From the NCBI GenBank assembly GCA_022424925.1, contig JAKMGM010000160.1, positions 1 through 41,575 on the forward strand: DNA of 41,575 nucleotides, in the 5' to 3' direction. The notes beneath the pieces are model-generated. The model was not told where the DNA came from. It was given only the letters and a program-made list of their open reading frames with translations, and searched no databases. The DNA comes from Candidatus Poseidoniaceae archaeon (GTDB taxonomy: Archaea > Thermoplasmatota > Poseidoniia > Poseidoniales > Poseidoniaceae). Positions 22,316-31,934 of the stretch are shown piece by piece; position 1 is the stretch's first letter, and every line of letters starts with the position of its first letter. Both the position numbers and the translations under genes were made by a program.

Positions 22316-24907
22316 ATGGATACCGATGCGTTGGAGGAACGGATGGCCTTGTGGTCACCTCGCTTCAAACAATGGACTCCAGTATTACTCGTCGTAGTGG
22401 TCTTGTTTACTGTAGGAATAAGCGGTCATCTCATCGTTTCTCCACCGACTTTCAACACCGACTTGGGTGATTTTGCCCCGGAATCTGACTCTCGAACATC
22501 CCATGACCGCATTCATGAATTCTTCCCGAATGAAGCCCGACCGTTGTTCATCCATGTCACTGCTGACGATGGTGGAAATGTACTTTCTATAGAACATCTA
22601 CAGACAATGGATGAACATCTCCACCACATGGAAAACGAGTCTATGAAACGCCAAGATGCCGTTGCTGTATGGACGACTGCACCCGGAATCGTTCAACTCG
22701 CTCTCGATGAGGAGGGTAACAGTACAGATTTGCATTCGGTTCAAGAATGGACTGAAATTCTCGATGCTCTGTTTGATGACGATACAGAATGTACACTCAC
22801 AACAGATGACCAATTGTTGTCTGCCGCACGGTATGTCTCATCGGCTCTTCTCCATTCTGAATTAAACATCGATGCAAGTTGTTCCTACCTCAAAGACGGC
22901 ACCGGCGACGGAGCACCAGTCGCTGCGTCAACGCTCTGGGTGCTGGAGATCAACCCCGAATTGGATGAAGAAGAGCGTAAACTCATTCAAGACCAATTCC
23001 GCTCTGAATTCTCTGCATTGTCCGAATCCTCAGATTTGAACTACGGTGTTGCTTCACTCGACCTCATCTCGTTTGACATCGACCAAGGCACCTTTGACAA
23101 TCTGGCACTGCTCGTAGTATTGGCTCTCGTGGTCGTGGTTGTGCTTCTTGCCATCGCGTTCCGTTCGCTGAATGATGTCGCCTTTCCCTTGATTGGTTTG
23201 TCCTTTGCATTGATTTGGACATACGGCGTTTTGAACGCACTTGGCGTACGTTTTACCGCTTTAGAAGTGGCGGTCGCTCCTCTCGTACTCGGTTTGGGAA
23301 TTGATTATGCGATTCATCTTCAACGTGCATTTGCGGCCATTCGCAAAGAGGTAGAAGACCCGGCTGAAGCATGGCTACGTGCGTGCGCTCGTCTATCAGT
23401 ACCGCTCTCTTTGGCAGTGGTAACGACCGTTGCAGCATTTTTGGCAAACATCATATCTCCTTTGCCCCCACTCGCTACTTTTGGTTATGCTTTGGCCTTC
23501 GGTGTCGTTTGTGCCTTCGCTTCCTCAACCGTCGTTGTTGGCGCACTCCATGTTGTGCGAAACAAACTCTCACCTACGCACAACGCAGTCGCTATAACGA
23601 TGCCAAGTTTAGTCAATACCATCGTTGGTGTGCAACAAAAGCAACAAGTCATGGTACTTCTTGCGGCGATTTTAATTTCAGGCGTTTCGATTGTCGGTGT
23701 CGCTTCGCTTGAGACCGATTTTGATTTGGCTGACTTTGTTGACCCAGAAATGGAGATTATGCAGGTTCGAGATGATATGGACTCAAGTTACGACAGTGCC
23801 GCTTGGAAATTGATTTACATCTTGTTCGAGCCAGCTGATGGTCAAACATCAATCCCCGGAGATGGCTTAATGATTGACGAATTGCGAGGATTGCACAAGG
23901 ATTTGGAAACCAACCATTACGTCGTTGGAACCGACGATTCCCCGGCATCACCATCGTATGAAGGACCCTACGTCCTATTGCGCGACGCCATTTTGCGAAA
24001 CACAACACTGGGCGAGGTCCACAATTTGCAGATTTATGCTGGAGATGTGTATGTCAAGAACACCAGTCTGGGATGTGACCTTGCACCGGTTTTTGCTGCT
24101 CTTTCGAGCAACACTTCTGTCGCCGATGTTCTGTCAGGCGAAACCTGGGCGCAACGCATCACGCAAACGGTTCACCTCGAGAACGGTGAAATCAAATATT
24201 TCCGAAATGAAGTTCGGGTAGAGGCTTCGACATCCGATCAGTCCAACACCGTCATTTCGAGTATTGAAGAGAAAATCGGTACGAAAGGTCTCTCTGGGAC
24301 GCTGCGAAACAACCTCGATGGACATGCAGAATTGCATGTAACCGGCGACTTAGTCATTCTCCAAACGGTTCTCGAAGGACTGAATGCTTCACAGATTAAG
24401 TCGACTGCAATTTCTCTAAGCGTGTCGTTCCTTGTCTTGCTGGTGCTCACTCGACGTGTTGTCCCTGCGTTGGCAGTTCTGTTGCCTGTTGCGCTTGCTT
24501 CGTTATGGGTTGCGGGTTCGATGTTTGTACTGTCCCTCAAGTGGAATGTACTCACCGTGATGGTGACAGCCCTCACACTCGGCATAGGCATTGATTATTC
24601 CATCCACATGTGGCGTCGAATCGAAGTTGAACTTGCCCGTCGTGACACCCATTGGGAAGCGCTGAGAGCAGCCCTTTCGACTACGGGGGTTGCACTTATC
24701 ATGAGTGCTCTGACCACAGCATTTGGCTTCCTCGTACTGATGTTTTCTCCAATGCCAGTGATTCAAGACTTTGGACTCATCACGGCTGTAACTGTCTTTT
24801 TCTCTCTGATGTTAGCGTTACTTTTGTTACCGGTACTGATTGAGTTGTCAGCACGGAACCAAGAAGAAGTTATCGAAGAACTCGAGCCAATTGTTTTTGA
24901 AGGCTAA
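22316..24907 (+). CDS. MMPL/RND-superfamily membrane transporter (second)
   Basis: An 863-residue, twice-repeated RND protein. An N-terminal helix (WTPVLLVVVVLFTVGISG) is followed by an extracytoplasmic domain starting TFNTDLGDFAPESDS. The first membrane block carries PLVLGLGIDYAIHLQRAFA, and the second carries LTLGIGIDYSIHMWRRIEVE after another outside domain. The tail is EEVIEELEPIVFEG. The G[IL]GIDY motifs mark the MMPL branch used for export of lipids or other hydrophobic cargo; the cargo is unknown. It lacks the calcium-like DxDGDG repeat of the transporter at 10-13 kb. No enzyme gene is coupled to it. Its TAA directly adjoins the stop of the convergent DUF2240-like gene. Confidence 0.9.
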   Translation: MDTDALEERMALWSPRFKQWTPVLLVVVVLFTVGISGHLIVSPPTFNTDLGDFAPESDSRTSHDRIHEFFPNEARPLFIHVTADDGGNVLSIEHLQTMDEHLHHMENESMKRQDAVAVWTTAPGIVQLALDEEGNSTDLHSVQEWTEILDALFDDDTECTLTTDDQLLSAARYVSSALLHSELNIDASCSYLKDGTGDGAPVAASTLWVLEINPELDEEERKLIQDQFRSEFSALSESSDLNYGVASLDLISFDIDQGTFDNLALLVVLALVVVVVLLAIAFRSLNDVAFPLIGLSFALIWTYGVLNALGVRFTALEVAVAPLVLGLGIDYAIHLQRAFAAIRKEVEDPAEAWLRACARLSVPLSLAVVTTVAAFLANIISPLPPLATFGYALAFGVVCAFASSTVVVGALHVVRNKLSPTHNAVAITMPSLVNTIVGVQQKQQVMVLLAAILISGVSIVGVASLETDFDLADFVDPEMEIMQVRDDMDSSYDSAAWKLIYILFEPADGQTSIPGDGLMIDELRGLHKDLETNHYVVGTDDSPASPSYEGPYVLLRDAILRNTTLGEVHNLQIYAGDVYVKNTSLGCDLAPVFAALSSNTSVADVLSGETWAQRITQTVHLENGEIKYFRNEVRVEASTSDQSNTVISSIEEKIGTKGLSGTLRNNLDGHAELHVTGDLVILQTVLEGLNASQIKSTAISLSVSFLVLLVLTRRVVPALAVLLPVALASLWVAGSMFVLSLKWNVLTVMVTALTLGIGIDYSIHMWRRIEVELARRDTHWEALRAALSTTGVALIMSALTTAFGFLVLMFSPMPVIQDFGLITAVTVFFSLMLALLLLPVLIELSARNQEEVIEELEPIVFEG

Positions 24908-25492
24908 TTAGAGTGTTGAGAGCGCTTCAACAATTTCGTCCATGGAGAGGTTTTGCTCCCGTGCGACAAGGGCTAAGCACATCCAAAGCGTTGCGTAACC
25001 GAGGGCCTGCATTTTACGTTGAGCCCGGCGTTCGACCTCATCCACCGACAGTTGCGAAGACTTCGCAATGAATTTCGTTAATCGTTTCGTTAGCCTTCCT
25101 CTTGGGTCATCAGAATGTACTTCTTGCGAATCACTGGCAGCAACAGTCGGTTTGGGTTGGATTGGCTGCAGTGGTTTTTCGGGGACTGAATCACCTTTCG
25201 TGGCGACGCCATTTGATACAGAAACCGGCTTCAGTAACCGAGAAGGCCGAGGAAACCAACCAAGAGGCGACTTGACATCATCGAGGGTGACGGTTGGCAT
25301 GAGGGCGTTTTCCTCCCCGGATAACCATCCACTTTTGATCAGAGCTTGAACGGCTTTCTCTGCTTCATCCGGTGAAATCCATTCCATATCGAAAGAAAGA
25401 ATCCTCTCAATGTCCAGTGCATCAAGTGCCTGTCCGTCTCGAAAACATATAGCGAGTACTCGACGTACATCCTCGATGTCTTCACTCGCCAC
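24908..25492 (-). CDS. DUF2240-like archaeal protein
   Basis: A soluble 194-residue protein. The N-terminal part (about 1-90) is a helix-rich domain: RRVLAICFRDGQALDALDIERILSFDMEW, then SPDEAEKAVQALIKSGWLSGEENALMPTV. This resembles the archaeal DUF2240 family, which looks like a winged-helix fold. A Pro/Ser-rich linker follows, and then a second helical region (LSVDEVERRAQRKMQALGYATLWMCLALVAREQNL). Function unknown; a DNA-binding or regulatory role is possible. The start is a GTG at 25492 because no in-frame ATG is close. It lies 38 bases behind the giant Kelch protein gene on the same strand. Confidence 0.72.
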   Translation of the reverse strand: MASEDIEDVRRVLAICFRDGQALDALDIERILSFDMEWISPDEAEKAVQALIKSGWLSGEENALMPTVTLDDVKSPLGWFPRPSRLLKPVSVSNGVATKGDSVPEKPLQPIQPKPTVAASDSQEVHSDDPRGRLTKRLTKFIAKSSQLSVDEVERRAQRKMQALGYATLWMCLALVAREQNLSMDEIVEALSTL

Positions 25493-25530
25493 AGACTGAG
25501 CATCGACTGCCTGTAAAAGAAGTTAAGCAT

Positions 25531-28500
25531 TCATGCAATTCGAGTGAACGATTCGTCCTCATTTTGCTGCCAACTTCCGATTTCTGGCCCGGAATAGACG
25601 GTAATTCCACCGTCATAACTGTAGGTTCCACCACCGGGTAAGTTCGCATAAACAGCAACGGTGGTTGCGCTAAAACCGGTCTCCTCAATCGCTTCTGACA
25701 CAGGTGTTCGTGGTGGTGGCCCGCTCAAGTTCGACGGCTTCACGGCGGATTGTGTGCGTTGAGGAGGTCCACTCAATGGCCTTGCGACCTCGGTCAAGAC
25801 GCCCTCATCGTCTGTAGAACCCTTGCTTCGGCGGGTGAACGCAAGTATGATGAAGAGCAAGAGGATTCCGACACCACCAGCAAGGGCTGCCGTGGAGAAT
25901 GAAAAACCGTCAGTGTCTTGTGAATAGTTTTGTGACCAAACATTGTTTGTTTCACTCAGTTCCCAAATATCGTGTTCGGCATCGAGTTCAATCAGCAAAC
26001 TCCAGTCACCGTCGGGTACGGTAAACGATGAGCGTACTTCGAGGTTGGAGTCGCTTTGCATCCCAGTTACCAGTTCCCTTCCAACGACGGTTACAACACC
26101 GTCCTGGACGGTGCTTAATGTGACATTGAACGTGTTTTCAATCGTCTCCCCGATGCTTTGGACTTCTACGGCGACTCTGTATGTTGCACCACCGCTGTTT
26201 TCGCCTTCAAAACTGACGCCACCGATGGCCAAATCAGGTCCAATGTTGTTCAATGATGAGGTGAGCCATGGGCTTGTTTCTGAATTCCCACCTGTGCTGG
26301 CCAGAGGTAACCCTGCGTCGTCAAAGCCCGTAGCCCAACATGCAATGCTCGATTGAGTTGAAAGGGTAGAAGGGTCGCCTTGCTCGGCAAAGTTGAATAC
26401 AAAACTGAACAGAGTTTTGCCGTCAAAAACCGTGGTTGGTTCTCGAATTTGGGTGAGGACAGGCCAATCGAAGTTGAGGGAGCGTATCTGGCACGAGAGT
26501 GTCAGATTCCCAGTCCATGAAGTGGATTCATCGATGTTGACGCCAATCTCGACACTTTCCAAGCGGTAGCGAGAAATGCCACTTGTCATGCTTGAAGGAA
26601 CGAGCAGTGGCGGATTGTTATCAAGCAGCATGTTTGGGAGTTCTGTCGAGAACAATTGTTCTGCGTTGTAAGGGTCCCAGATTTCGAGCACGGTTTGGTG
26701 CCACAACCCTGCGCCAGTTGGTGCTTGAATGCGTGCAGATAACTGACCCTCAGTGACTTCAACTGCATAGCTTTGAGAGAAGAACTCGTCCTGCACTTTC
26801 CCTCTCCAAAACACGGAAAGTGCACCGTTGTAGGGCGTTTCACTCCGCTCATGCAGGACGGTTGCGTTGAGCAAAACGTCTTCACCGGAAACAATGCTCC
26901 AACCTGGCTCAAGGTTTCCTTGCACAGAACCTCCAGCATCGCTTGGCACTTCGAAATCGATAGAGAGTTCTCGCTCCAGCGTCCATTCACCCGAAAGTGG
27001 CATTGTTTGCGTGCCGTCGTAATCATCGACCTCGACCAGTACATGTCCGATTTCGAGACCAGAGGTCGTGAATGTCCAATCAGCCGTTCCAATGAACCAT
27101 AGAGAATAGGTGTTGTTGACGACTTCAGCATAGCAGGAAGCATCCACAGAGATTCGAGCGTCTAAGGCTGCACACGTGTTCTGCGTTGGTCGATAGACCA
27201 TGCCTAAGCCTTCGTCGTCCCCGAGTACGAGTCGAACCTCAGCGATATCGGTGAGAGCATTTGAGTCTGAAACCACGACATGCCATCCAAAATGCCCTGT
27301 TGGCTCGATTCGCTGAATTGTTTCATTTGTTGCGTCGAAGAGTGATTCGACCAGTGTAATGTTCGCTTTTTGTGGGGTTCGACTCATCCAAGAAGTCTTT
27401 CCAAAATCTTTGCTTTGCCCATCAGCACGGATTGCTTTTCCTGCGAGGTTTGTGCCTTCAAGCGTCACGTGAACCATTTGGTGGTCGTTGTTTGCGGTAT
27501 CGTTCACCGTTAAGTTGAGCGTCCAGTCGTTACCGGTGTTTGAGATATACAATGGCGTCTCTACACGCTCGTTTTCAGAGGCAATACCGTCAGAATTTGT
27601 ATCATGTTCGGCTTCTATCCAAAGGTAGGCTTTGACAGAATCCGTATTGAAACCACCCACGTCAAAGAAAGAAAACACCACAGAACGCTCTTGCTCTTCG
27701 TTGATGTATGAATTGTTCAACGGTGTTTTCGATGTTTCAACCGGCGAATCGACGTTGACGGTTATGTGCTTTGATGACGGGTTAACATTGAGCACAAAGT
27801 CATCTTGAGTACGTGCCTCAATCCACAACCGGGCGTCTCCAGAACTGTCGTTCGATAGCGTGTGTCGAAGAACAGTTTCCATGCCCGTAGTAAGGGGCGT
27901 CCACTCACCGGTCGAATTGAACCATCCGTTGCTTGGGCTGAGAACATCGACATGTATCCGAGCCTCTATCAAGCCATACAACAGGCGTGTTCCTGATTCA
28001 TTGAAACTGTGGTCGACGGTGATTTCAATGTCAACGCCGTCGGGAAACACTTCGTTTTCGGTCAATGATGCGTCTCCGACGCTCGTGAATGCGGATTGGT
28101 ATGACGTCACATGGACATCGAGGATGTTTTTGATTTCGATGACCTCTGGCGATTGAAAAATGGAGTTGTGATGGCCGTATGTACGAAGTTCTGGGGCGAT
28201 GTAATCACTGGTAATGCCCGCATTGATTGCAATGTCCCAGTTCAATGTATCACCTTGATGACTGGTTGATTGCACTTGGACATCAAGGTCTGATTGACGG
28301 AGGATGTTTGCAGGGTCGTGCACCGTGAAGGTCGCAGTGTTGGAATTCCAGGTTATGTTTGCTGAATCAGAGGAAGGTAGTGTAAACCCATCAACGTTTG
28401 TTTGGTGGAGGAGAAGCGAGTAGTTGGCGTCAACAGAAAATGAAGAATGGAAGGTTTGGAGTGTGATTTGGGCGGCATTGGGATGCATTGTAGCAGGAAT

Positions 28501-30102
28501 CGAAGAAAGCAAAGACGCTTCTTCTGCATAGATTTCAACGCTGTCCAAATCTGGAGAAAACCATTTGTCCAACTCACTGGTTTCCATTTGTATGCGATAC
28601 TGGATGAAGGACATTCCCTCACCTTGCTCGGTAAGAGAGTGATTGCCAGTTTGGTAATATTCCGAGGTGCTCTGCGGGCCGAGCGGTTTCCACACCGACG
28701 AGGTCGTATCAGATGGACTGGCTCCAAAGCGGTACTGAAGGCGTAAATCGGTATCGGTTGCTAAAGTACCGTTAAATTGTAGCCACACGGGAGATGCTAC
28801 ACCATTCGTACTTTGTCGCAGGTCAATGAGCGATGAAGTAATCCAGCCAGACTGCGATGCAGGGTTGTAGTAAATACCAGAATCGTCGACATAATTGGTC
28901 GACCACGTCGAGAAACGTGAAGAAGATGAATCACCAGCTGCATAGAGAATTGAATCGTTTGTTCCGGTCAGGGTAAGGTCATAGATATCGTTCGGTAAGT
29001 CGGTGTGGATTGTCCACTGTTCAGTCAATGGATTGTAGCCGTGGACTTCGTTTGTTTGTGCCCCCCAGCCCGTGCCGGTCACGCCTCCAGCGAGAATGAT
29101 TTCGTTGTTATGAACGGTAGCCGCGTGTGCTGCCACATCGAACGGAAGTGCGGTGTGGTTCATCCAAACATCGTTTTGGGCATCGTAGACTTCTGTATGG
29201 TTGGTCGGTGCAGTGTAGTACTGACCGGAAACAGGGTCATACTGGCGAGCAATTCCCCCCATCGCGTACAGTTTACCGTGAAACTCGGTGAGCGTGAATG
29301 AATGACGAGCAAGGCTCATGTTGGCCATTTGATCCCACGTGTTCGTTTGTGGATTATAGCGCAGTGTGGCGTTTGAAAAGTCGGAACGGTCCTTTCGACC
29401 CACACCACCTGCCGAGTAAACAAATCCGCCGAGGTCTTCAACAGCGGCAAGACCAACAGCGTTGGAGCCTGGCATCAGTGCTCCAGCATACCACGTGCTG
29501 TTGCTCGTGTTGAATATCTGCAAAAGACCTTCAGAACGAATCTCCGGTGTTGTGAAGGGGTGATGGTCACCCACTGCGTAAATGATTGGTCCAATGGTCG
29601 TGCAACCGAAGTACATTTGGTTGACGGGCATAGTCGAATCCAATGGTTCCCACGTACCGTTCACGATACTGAACGCTTCAAGCGAACGGGTTGGTTCCTC
29701 ATCGTTTGATTGTACCGGGTCTGGATCAATAATTCCGCCCATGAGGTACACCTTGCCTGCGTCTTCCACATATGTGGCACACGCCCCGGTTCTCGGGGAC
29801 ATCAGACTTGAGTTGGTGAGGGATTGCATGGACAAGACTGGTCGCTCAAGCAACGCTTCACCGTTTGATGCGTCGATGGATACGTTGCTTAACGCAAACC
29901 CGTCAGAGGTGTTGAACGACAGGTCGGTATGAATGCCGTGGTGCGGTTTGTGTACTTCTGAAGGTTCAAGATTTCCTCCAGCAACGTGCTGTGATAGTGC
30001 TGCCAGTGGAGTGACGAGCATAATCGATGCAAGCCACAATGCAAGGCAGACTTTCTTGTCCATGTCAAATGGTAATCGGTCGGATTCAATACCTTTACTC
30101 AT
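25531..30102 (-). CDS. Giant secreted Kelch-repeat surface protein with C-terminal anchor
   Basis: About 1523 residues. A signal peptide (DMDKKVCLALWLASIMLVTP) leads into a Kelch beta-propeller at about residues 90-420; repeats show the GG doublets and following Tyr/Trp, for example VYLMGGI, LYAMGGIARQYDP, IILAGGVTG and LYAAGDSSS. Ig-like segments follow, one with an EF-hand-like loop DTNSDGIASENE near residue 835, then a domain with NTC and ASC cysteines. A CARDB-like domain (LAIGGVSFEGENSGG to SETNNVWSQ) precedes a membrane helix near 1400-1422 and a 101-residue cytoplasmic tail ending in a Gly/Tyr/Trp-rich segment (GGGTYSYDGG). No enzyme motif was seen. The start is uncertain: ATGs at 30126, 30102 and 30063; 30063 would give the tightest signal peptide. 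Probably a surface recognition or adhesion protein. Confidence 0.87.
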   Translation of the reverse strand: MSKGIESDRLPFDMDKKVCLALWLASIMLVTPLAALSQHVAGGNLEPSEVHKPHHGIHTDLSFNTSDGFALSNVSIDASNGEALLERPVLSMQSLTNSSLMSPRTGACATYVEDAGKVYLMGGIIDPDPVQSNDEEPTRSLEAFSIVNGTWEPLDSTMPVNQMYFGCTTIGPIIYAVGDHHPFTTPEIRSEGLLQIFNTSNSTWYAGALMPGSNAVGLAAVEDLGGFVYSAGGVGRKDRSDFSNATLRYNPQTNTWDQMANMSLARHSFTLTEFHGKLYAMGGIARQYDPVSGQYYTAPTNHTEVYDAQNDVWMNHTALPFDVAAHAATVHNNEIILAGGVTGTGWGAQTNEVHGYNPLTEQWTIHTDLPNDIYDLTLTGTNDSILYAAGDSSSSRFSTWSTNYVDDSGIYYNPASQSGWITSSLIDLRQSTNGVASPVWLQFNGTLATDTDLRLQYRFGASPSDTTSSVWKPLGPQSTSEYYQTGNHSLTEQGEGMSFIQYRIQMETSELDKWFSPDLDSVEIYAEEASLLSSIPATMHPNAAQITLQTFHSSFSVDANYSLLLHQTNVDGFTLPSSDSANITWNSNTATFTVHDPANILRQSDLDVQVQSTSHQGDTLNWDIAINAGITSDYIAPELRTYGHHNSIFQSPEVIEIKNILDVHVTSYQSAFTSVGDASLTENEVFPDGVDIEITVDHSFNESGTRLLYGLIEARIHVDVLSPSNGWFNSTGEWTPLTTGMETVLRHTLSNDSSGDARLWIEARTQDDFVLNVNPSSKHITVNVDSPVETSKTPLNNSYINEEQERSVVFSFFDVGGFNTDSVKAYLWIEAEHDTNSDGIASENERVETPLYISNTGNDWTLNLTVNDTANNDHQMVHVTLEGTNLAGKAIRADGQSKDFGKTSWMSRTPQKANITLVESLFDATNETIQRIEPTGHFGWHVVVSDSNALTDIAEVRLVLGDDEGLGMVYRPTQNTCAALDARISVDASCYAEVVNNTYSLWFIGTADWTFTTSGLEIGHVLVEVDDYDGTQTMPLSGEWTLERELSIDFEVPSDAGGSVQGNLEPGWSIVSGEDVLLNATVLHERSETPYNGALSVFWRGKVQDEFFSQSYAVEVTEGQLSARIQAPTGAGLWHQTVLEIWDPYNAEQLFSTELPNMLLDNNPPLLVPSSMTSGISRYRLESVEIGVNIDESTSWTGNLTLSCQIRSLNFDWPVLTQIREPTTVFDGKTLFSFVFNFAEQGDPSTLSTQSSIACWATGFDDAGLPLASTGGNSETSPWLTSSLNNIGPDLAIGGVSFEGENSGGATYRVAVEVQSIGETIENTFNVTLSTVQDGVVTVVGRELVTGMQSDSNLEVRSSFTVPDGDWSLLIELDAEHDIWELSETNNVWSQNYSQDTDGFSFSTAALAGGVGILLLFIILAFTRRSKGSTDDEGVLTEVARPLSGPPQRTQSAVKPSNLSGPPPRTPVSEAIEETGFSATTVAVYANLPGGGTYSYDGGITVYSGPEIGSWQQNEDESFTRIA

Positions 30103-30182
30103 CGATGATAGACAATAAGAGTTCATGAAGGGTAGAAATGTATGCTAACTGCCGAAGCCATAGGTTCATTCGGTCAAGGGGT

Positions 30183-31562
30183 ATGCGCCCACTGGAGGAG
30201 TTGAGTTTGTCACGAGAATATGTAGCCCGAGACCCGCGTACAGGTCTTCCGATTCGCGTTGCCAAAACACGCAAATCTGCGAAAAAACTCAAAGCGAAAT
30301 CGGGACCATGGGTTTCGTTATCTGACAACGATGTTTTTGCGTTGCTCAAGAATGAAATCGACTCAGCAACGATTCGATGGGACAGCCGCTCTTTGACCCT
30401 TCACCGTGTTGATGCAATTCGTGCCTTGGGACGTTTTCACGGCGCTCGGATTCATCAAGCGCATGGTTTACTGCTTCAGTGTCTGGAATCCGATGATGCT
30501 GAGGTGCGAGCTGCAGCGCTTGATGTGATGCCCGAAGTGGCCGTCTTGAAACCAGACGAATTGTTTGACTGGCTCTCGGTTCTTCTTGATGATGATGACA
30601 TCAATGTTCGCAAGGCTGCAAGCCGATGTTTGACAACGACATCTCCGATTTTCCCATCTGCTATTCATTCAATTTTAGCCAACGAGTTACGTTCGACGGT
30701 TCGTTATCGAAGCGATGCTGCGTGGGCGGGTCTTTCGGGGTTGTGCGATACATGGCCTGAAGTGGTCGTCGACCACGTCGATTCGCTGCTCCTTGAGGAA
30801 GAAGTGGCTCTTCGCAAGAAAGCTACGGCTCTTCTCAAGCGTATAGTGGGTAAAGGTGATTCGGCTGTTTGGGATTTGATTTCTTGGTCACTCAACGATG
30901 CCGAGGTAGAGGTGCGACGGATTGCAGCCAAAAACCTCCCCGCTTTGGCACGCAGAGAATCTCGAATGGCAACACTGTTTGCCGAACGAGCACTCGTCGA
31001 TGCAGACTCGCAGGTTCGCCTGAGTGCAATCAAGGCGGTTCAAGTGATGGATACCGATCACGGACGAGCCAGAGAACTCGTCGTCCGGGGTACGAAATCC
31101 AAGGATGTGAAAGTTCGCTCGGCTTGCATCGATTTGCTCCCTCGATTGTTTGGAGAGGAAGTCCTTCGAACCATGGCTATCGAGTTGCTCAACACGGAGA
31201 CAGACACATCAATCATCACTTCGCTCAAGGAAATGGTGTTTGATGCCTCGCTTGATGGTACAGAAGCACAAAAGAACGCCCAACTCGCACCTTCGGCTCC
31301 CGTTCCAGCACTTGACAGGGAAGTGGCTGAGGCTCAGGGGCAACGTGTCGGACTTGAACCGGTTCGTTCTGGCGATTTGACCGCTGATTCAACACCTGTA
31401 CCTGCGGACTCAGAGCCAACAACGAAAACCGAAACACCGTCGCTCACTCCTGAAAAAGACCCAACCTCCTCGTTGTATCGCTCTGTGAGTCAGGATGAAA
31501 TGATGGGCTATGATGATGATTTTGAAGACGAAAACCCGTCGGATGATGAAGAATATTTCTGA
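30183..31562 (+). CDS. HEAT-repeat protein with acidic tail
   Basis: A 459-residue cytoplasmic-looking protein. Residues 1-50 are basic (TRKSAKKLKAKSG). From about 75 to 340 there are tandem two-helix HEAT/PBS-like repeats, recognisable by recurring D-x-x-V-R-x-x-A cores: DDAEVRAAALDVMPEV, DDINVRKAASRCL, NDAEVEVRRIAAKNLPAL, ADSQVRLSAIKAV and KDVKVRSACIDLLPRL. A Pro/Thr-rich linker leads to a strongly acidic end (YDDDFEDENPSDDEEYF). Such repeats act as protein-binding scaffolds; the partner is unknown. The ATG at 30183 follows a GGGGT; the frame is open from 30138. It is divergent from the Kelch protein gene. Confidence 0.82.
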   Translation: MRPLEELSLSREYVARDPRTGLPIRVAKTRKSAKKLKAKSGPWVSLSDNDVFALLKNEIDSATIRWDSRSLTLHRVDAIRALGRFHGARIHQAHGLLLQCLESDDAEVRAAALDVMPEVAVLKPDELFDWLSVLLDDDDINVRKAASRCLTTTSPIFPSAIHSILANELRSTVRYRSDAAWAGLSGLCDTWPEVVVDHVDSLLLEEEVALRKKATALLKRIVGKGDSAVWDLISWSLNDAEVEVRRIAAKNLPALARRESRMATLFAERALVDADSQVRLSAIKAVQVMDTDHGRARELVVRGTKSKDVKVRSACIDLLPRLFGEEVLRTMAIELLNTETDTSIITSLKEMVFDASLDGTEAQKNAQLAPSAPVPALDREVAEAQGQRVGLEPVRSGDLTADSTPVPADSEPTTKTETPSLTPEKDPTSSLYRSVSQDEMMGYDDDFEDENPSDDEEYF

Positions 31563-31657
31563 CATCTGTGCGGTTTTCCGTTCATAATCTGTCACCTTGC
31601 ATGTCGGTATGGTTAAGAGGGGGCGGTCAGTGGACGGCTTGCTTAGAGGTGAATAAC

Positions 31658-31870
31658 ATGGTTGAAGCATTCAATGATAAGGCTGAGCAGTTCGAACGCT
31701 TGTGGGACGGAATTACCCCCAAGGGCGTCAATAGAAACAAATCTCTCAAGTTCCGACAATACATTTTGGAACATGTCCGACAACTCCAGCGTCCGCTTAC
31801 CCGTGACAACGCACGAAAGTACTGGATGGGTCAACTGCAGGCCGAGATCAAAGAGCGCGACAACTTCTGA
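31658..31870 (+). CDS. Small basic protein of unknown function
   Basis: The 70-residue protein begins MVEAFNDKAEQFERLWDG and is predicted mostly helical, with LKFRQYILEHVRQLQRPLTRD and ARKYWMGQLQAEIKERDNF. It is charged and has no signal or membrane segment. The start is well supported: an AGAGGTG lies 6 bases before the ATG. I do not recognise the family; the aromatic/basic helices would suit nucleic-acid or protein binding. The DEAD-box helicase gene follows 64 bases later in the same direction. Confidence 0.7.
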   Translation: MVEAFNDKAEQFERLWDGITPKGVNRNKSLKFRQYILEHVRQLQRPLTRDNARKYWMGQLQAEIKERDNF

Positions 31871-31934
31871 TTCCATTCGATTGGTTGCCACCGTCTCGGC
31901 AGCCTCATCGATACACTGAGACGGAGATGATCAC

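Noticed and set aside
26586..27143. Second minus-strand frame of 185 codons inside the Kelch protein gene
   Set aside because: A shifted frame within a long gene that continues uninterrupted through it; there are no motifs, and the larger frame has domain structure.
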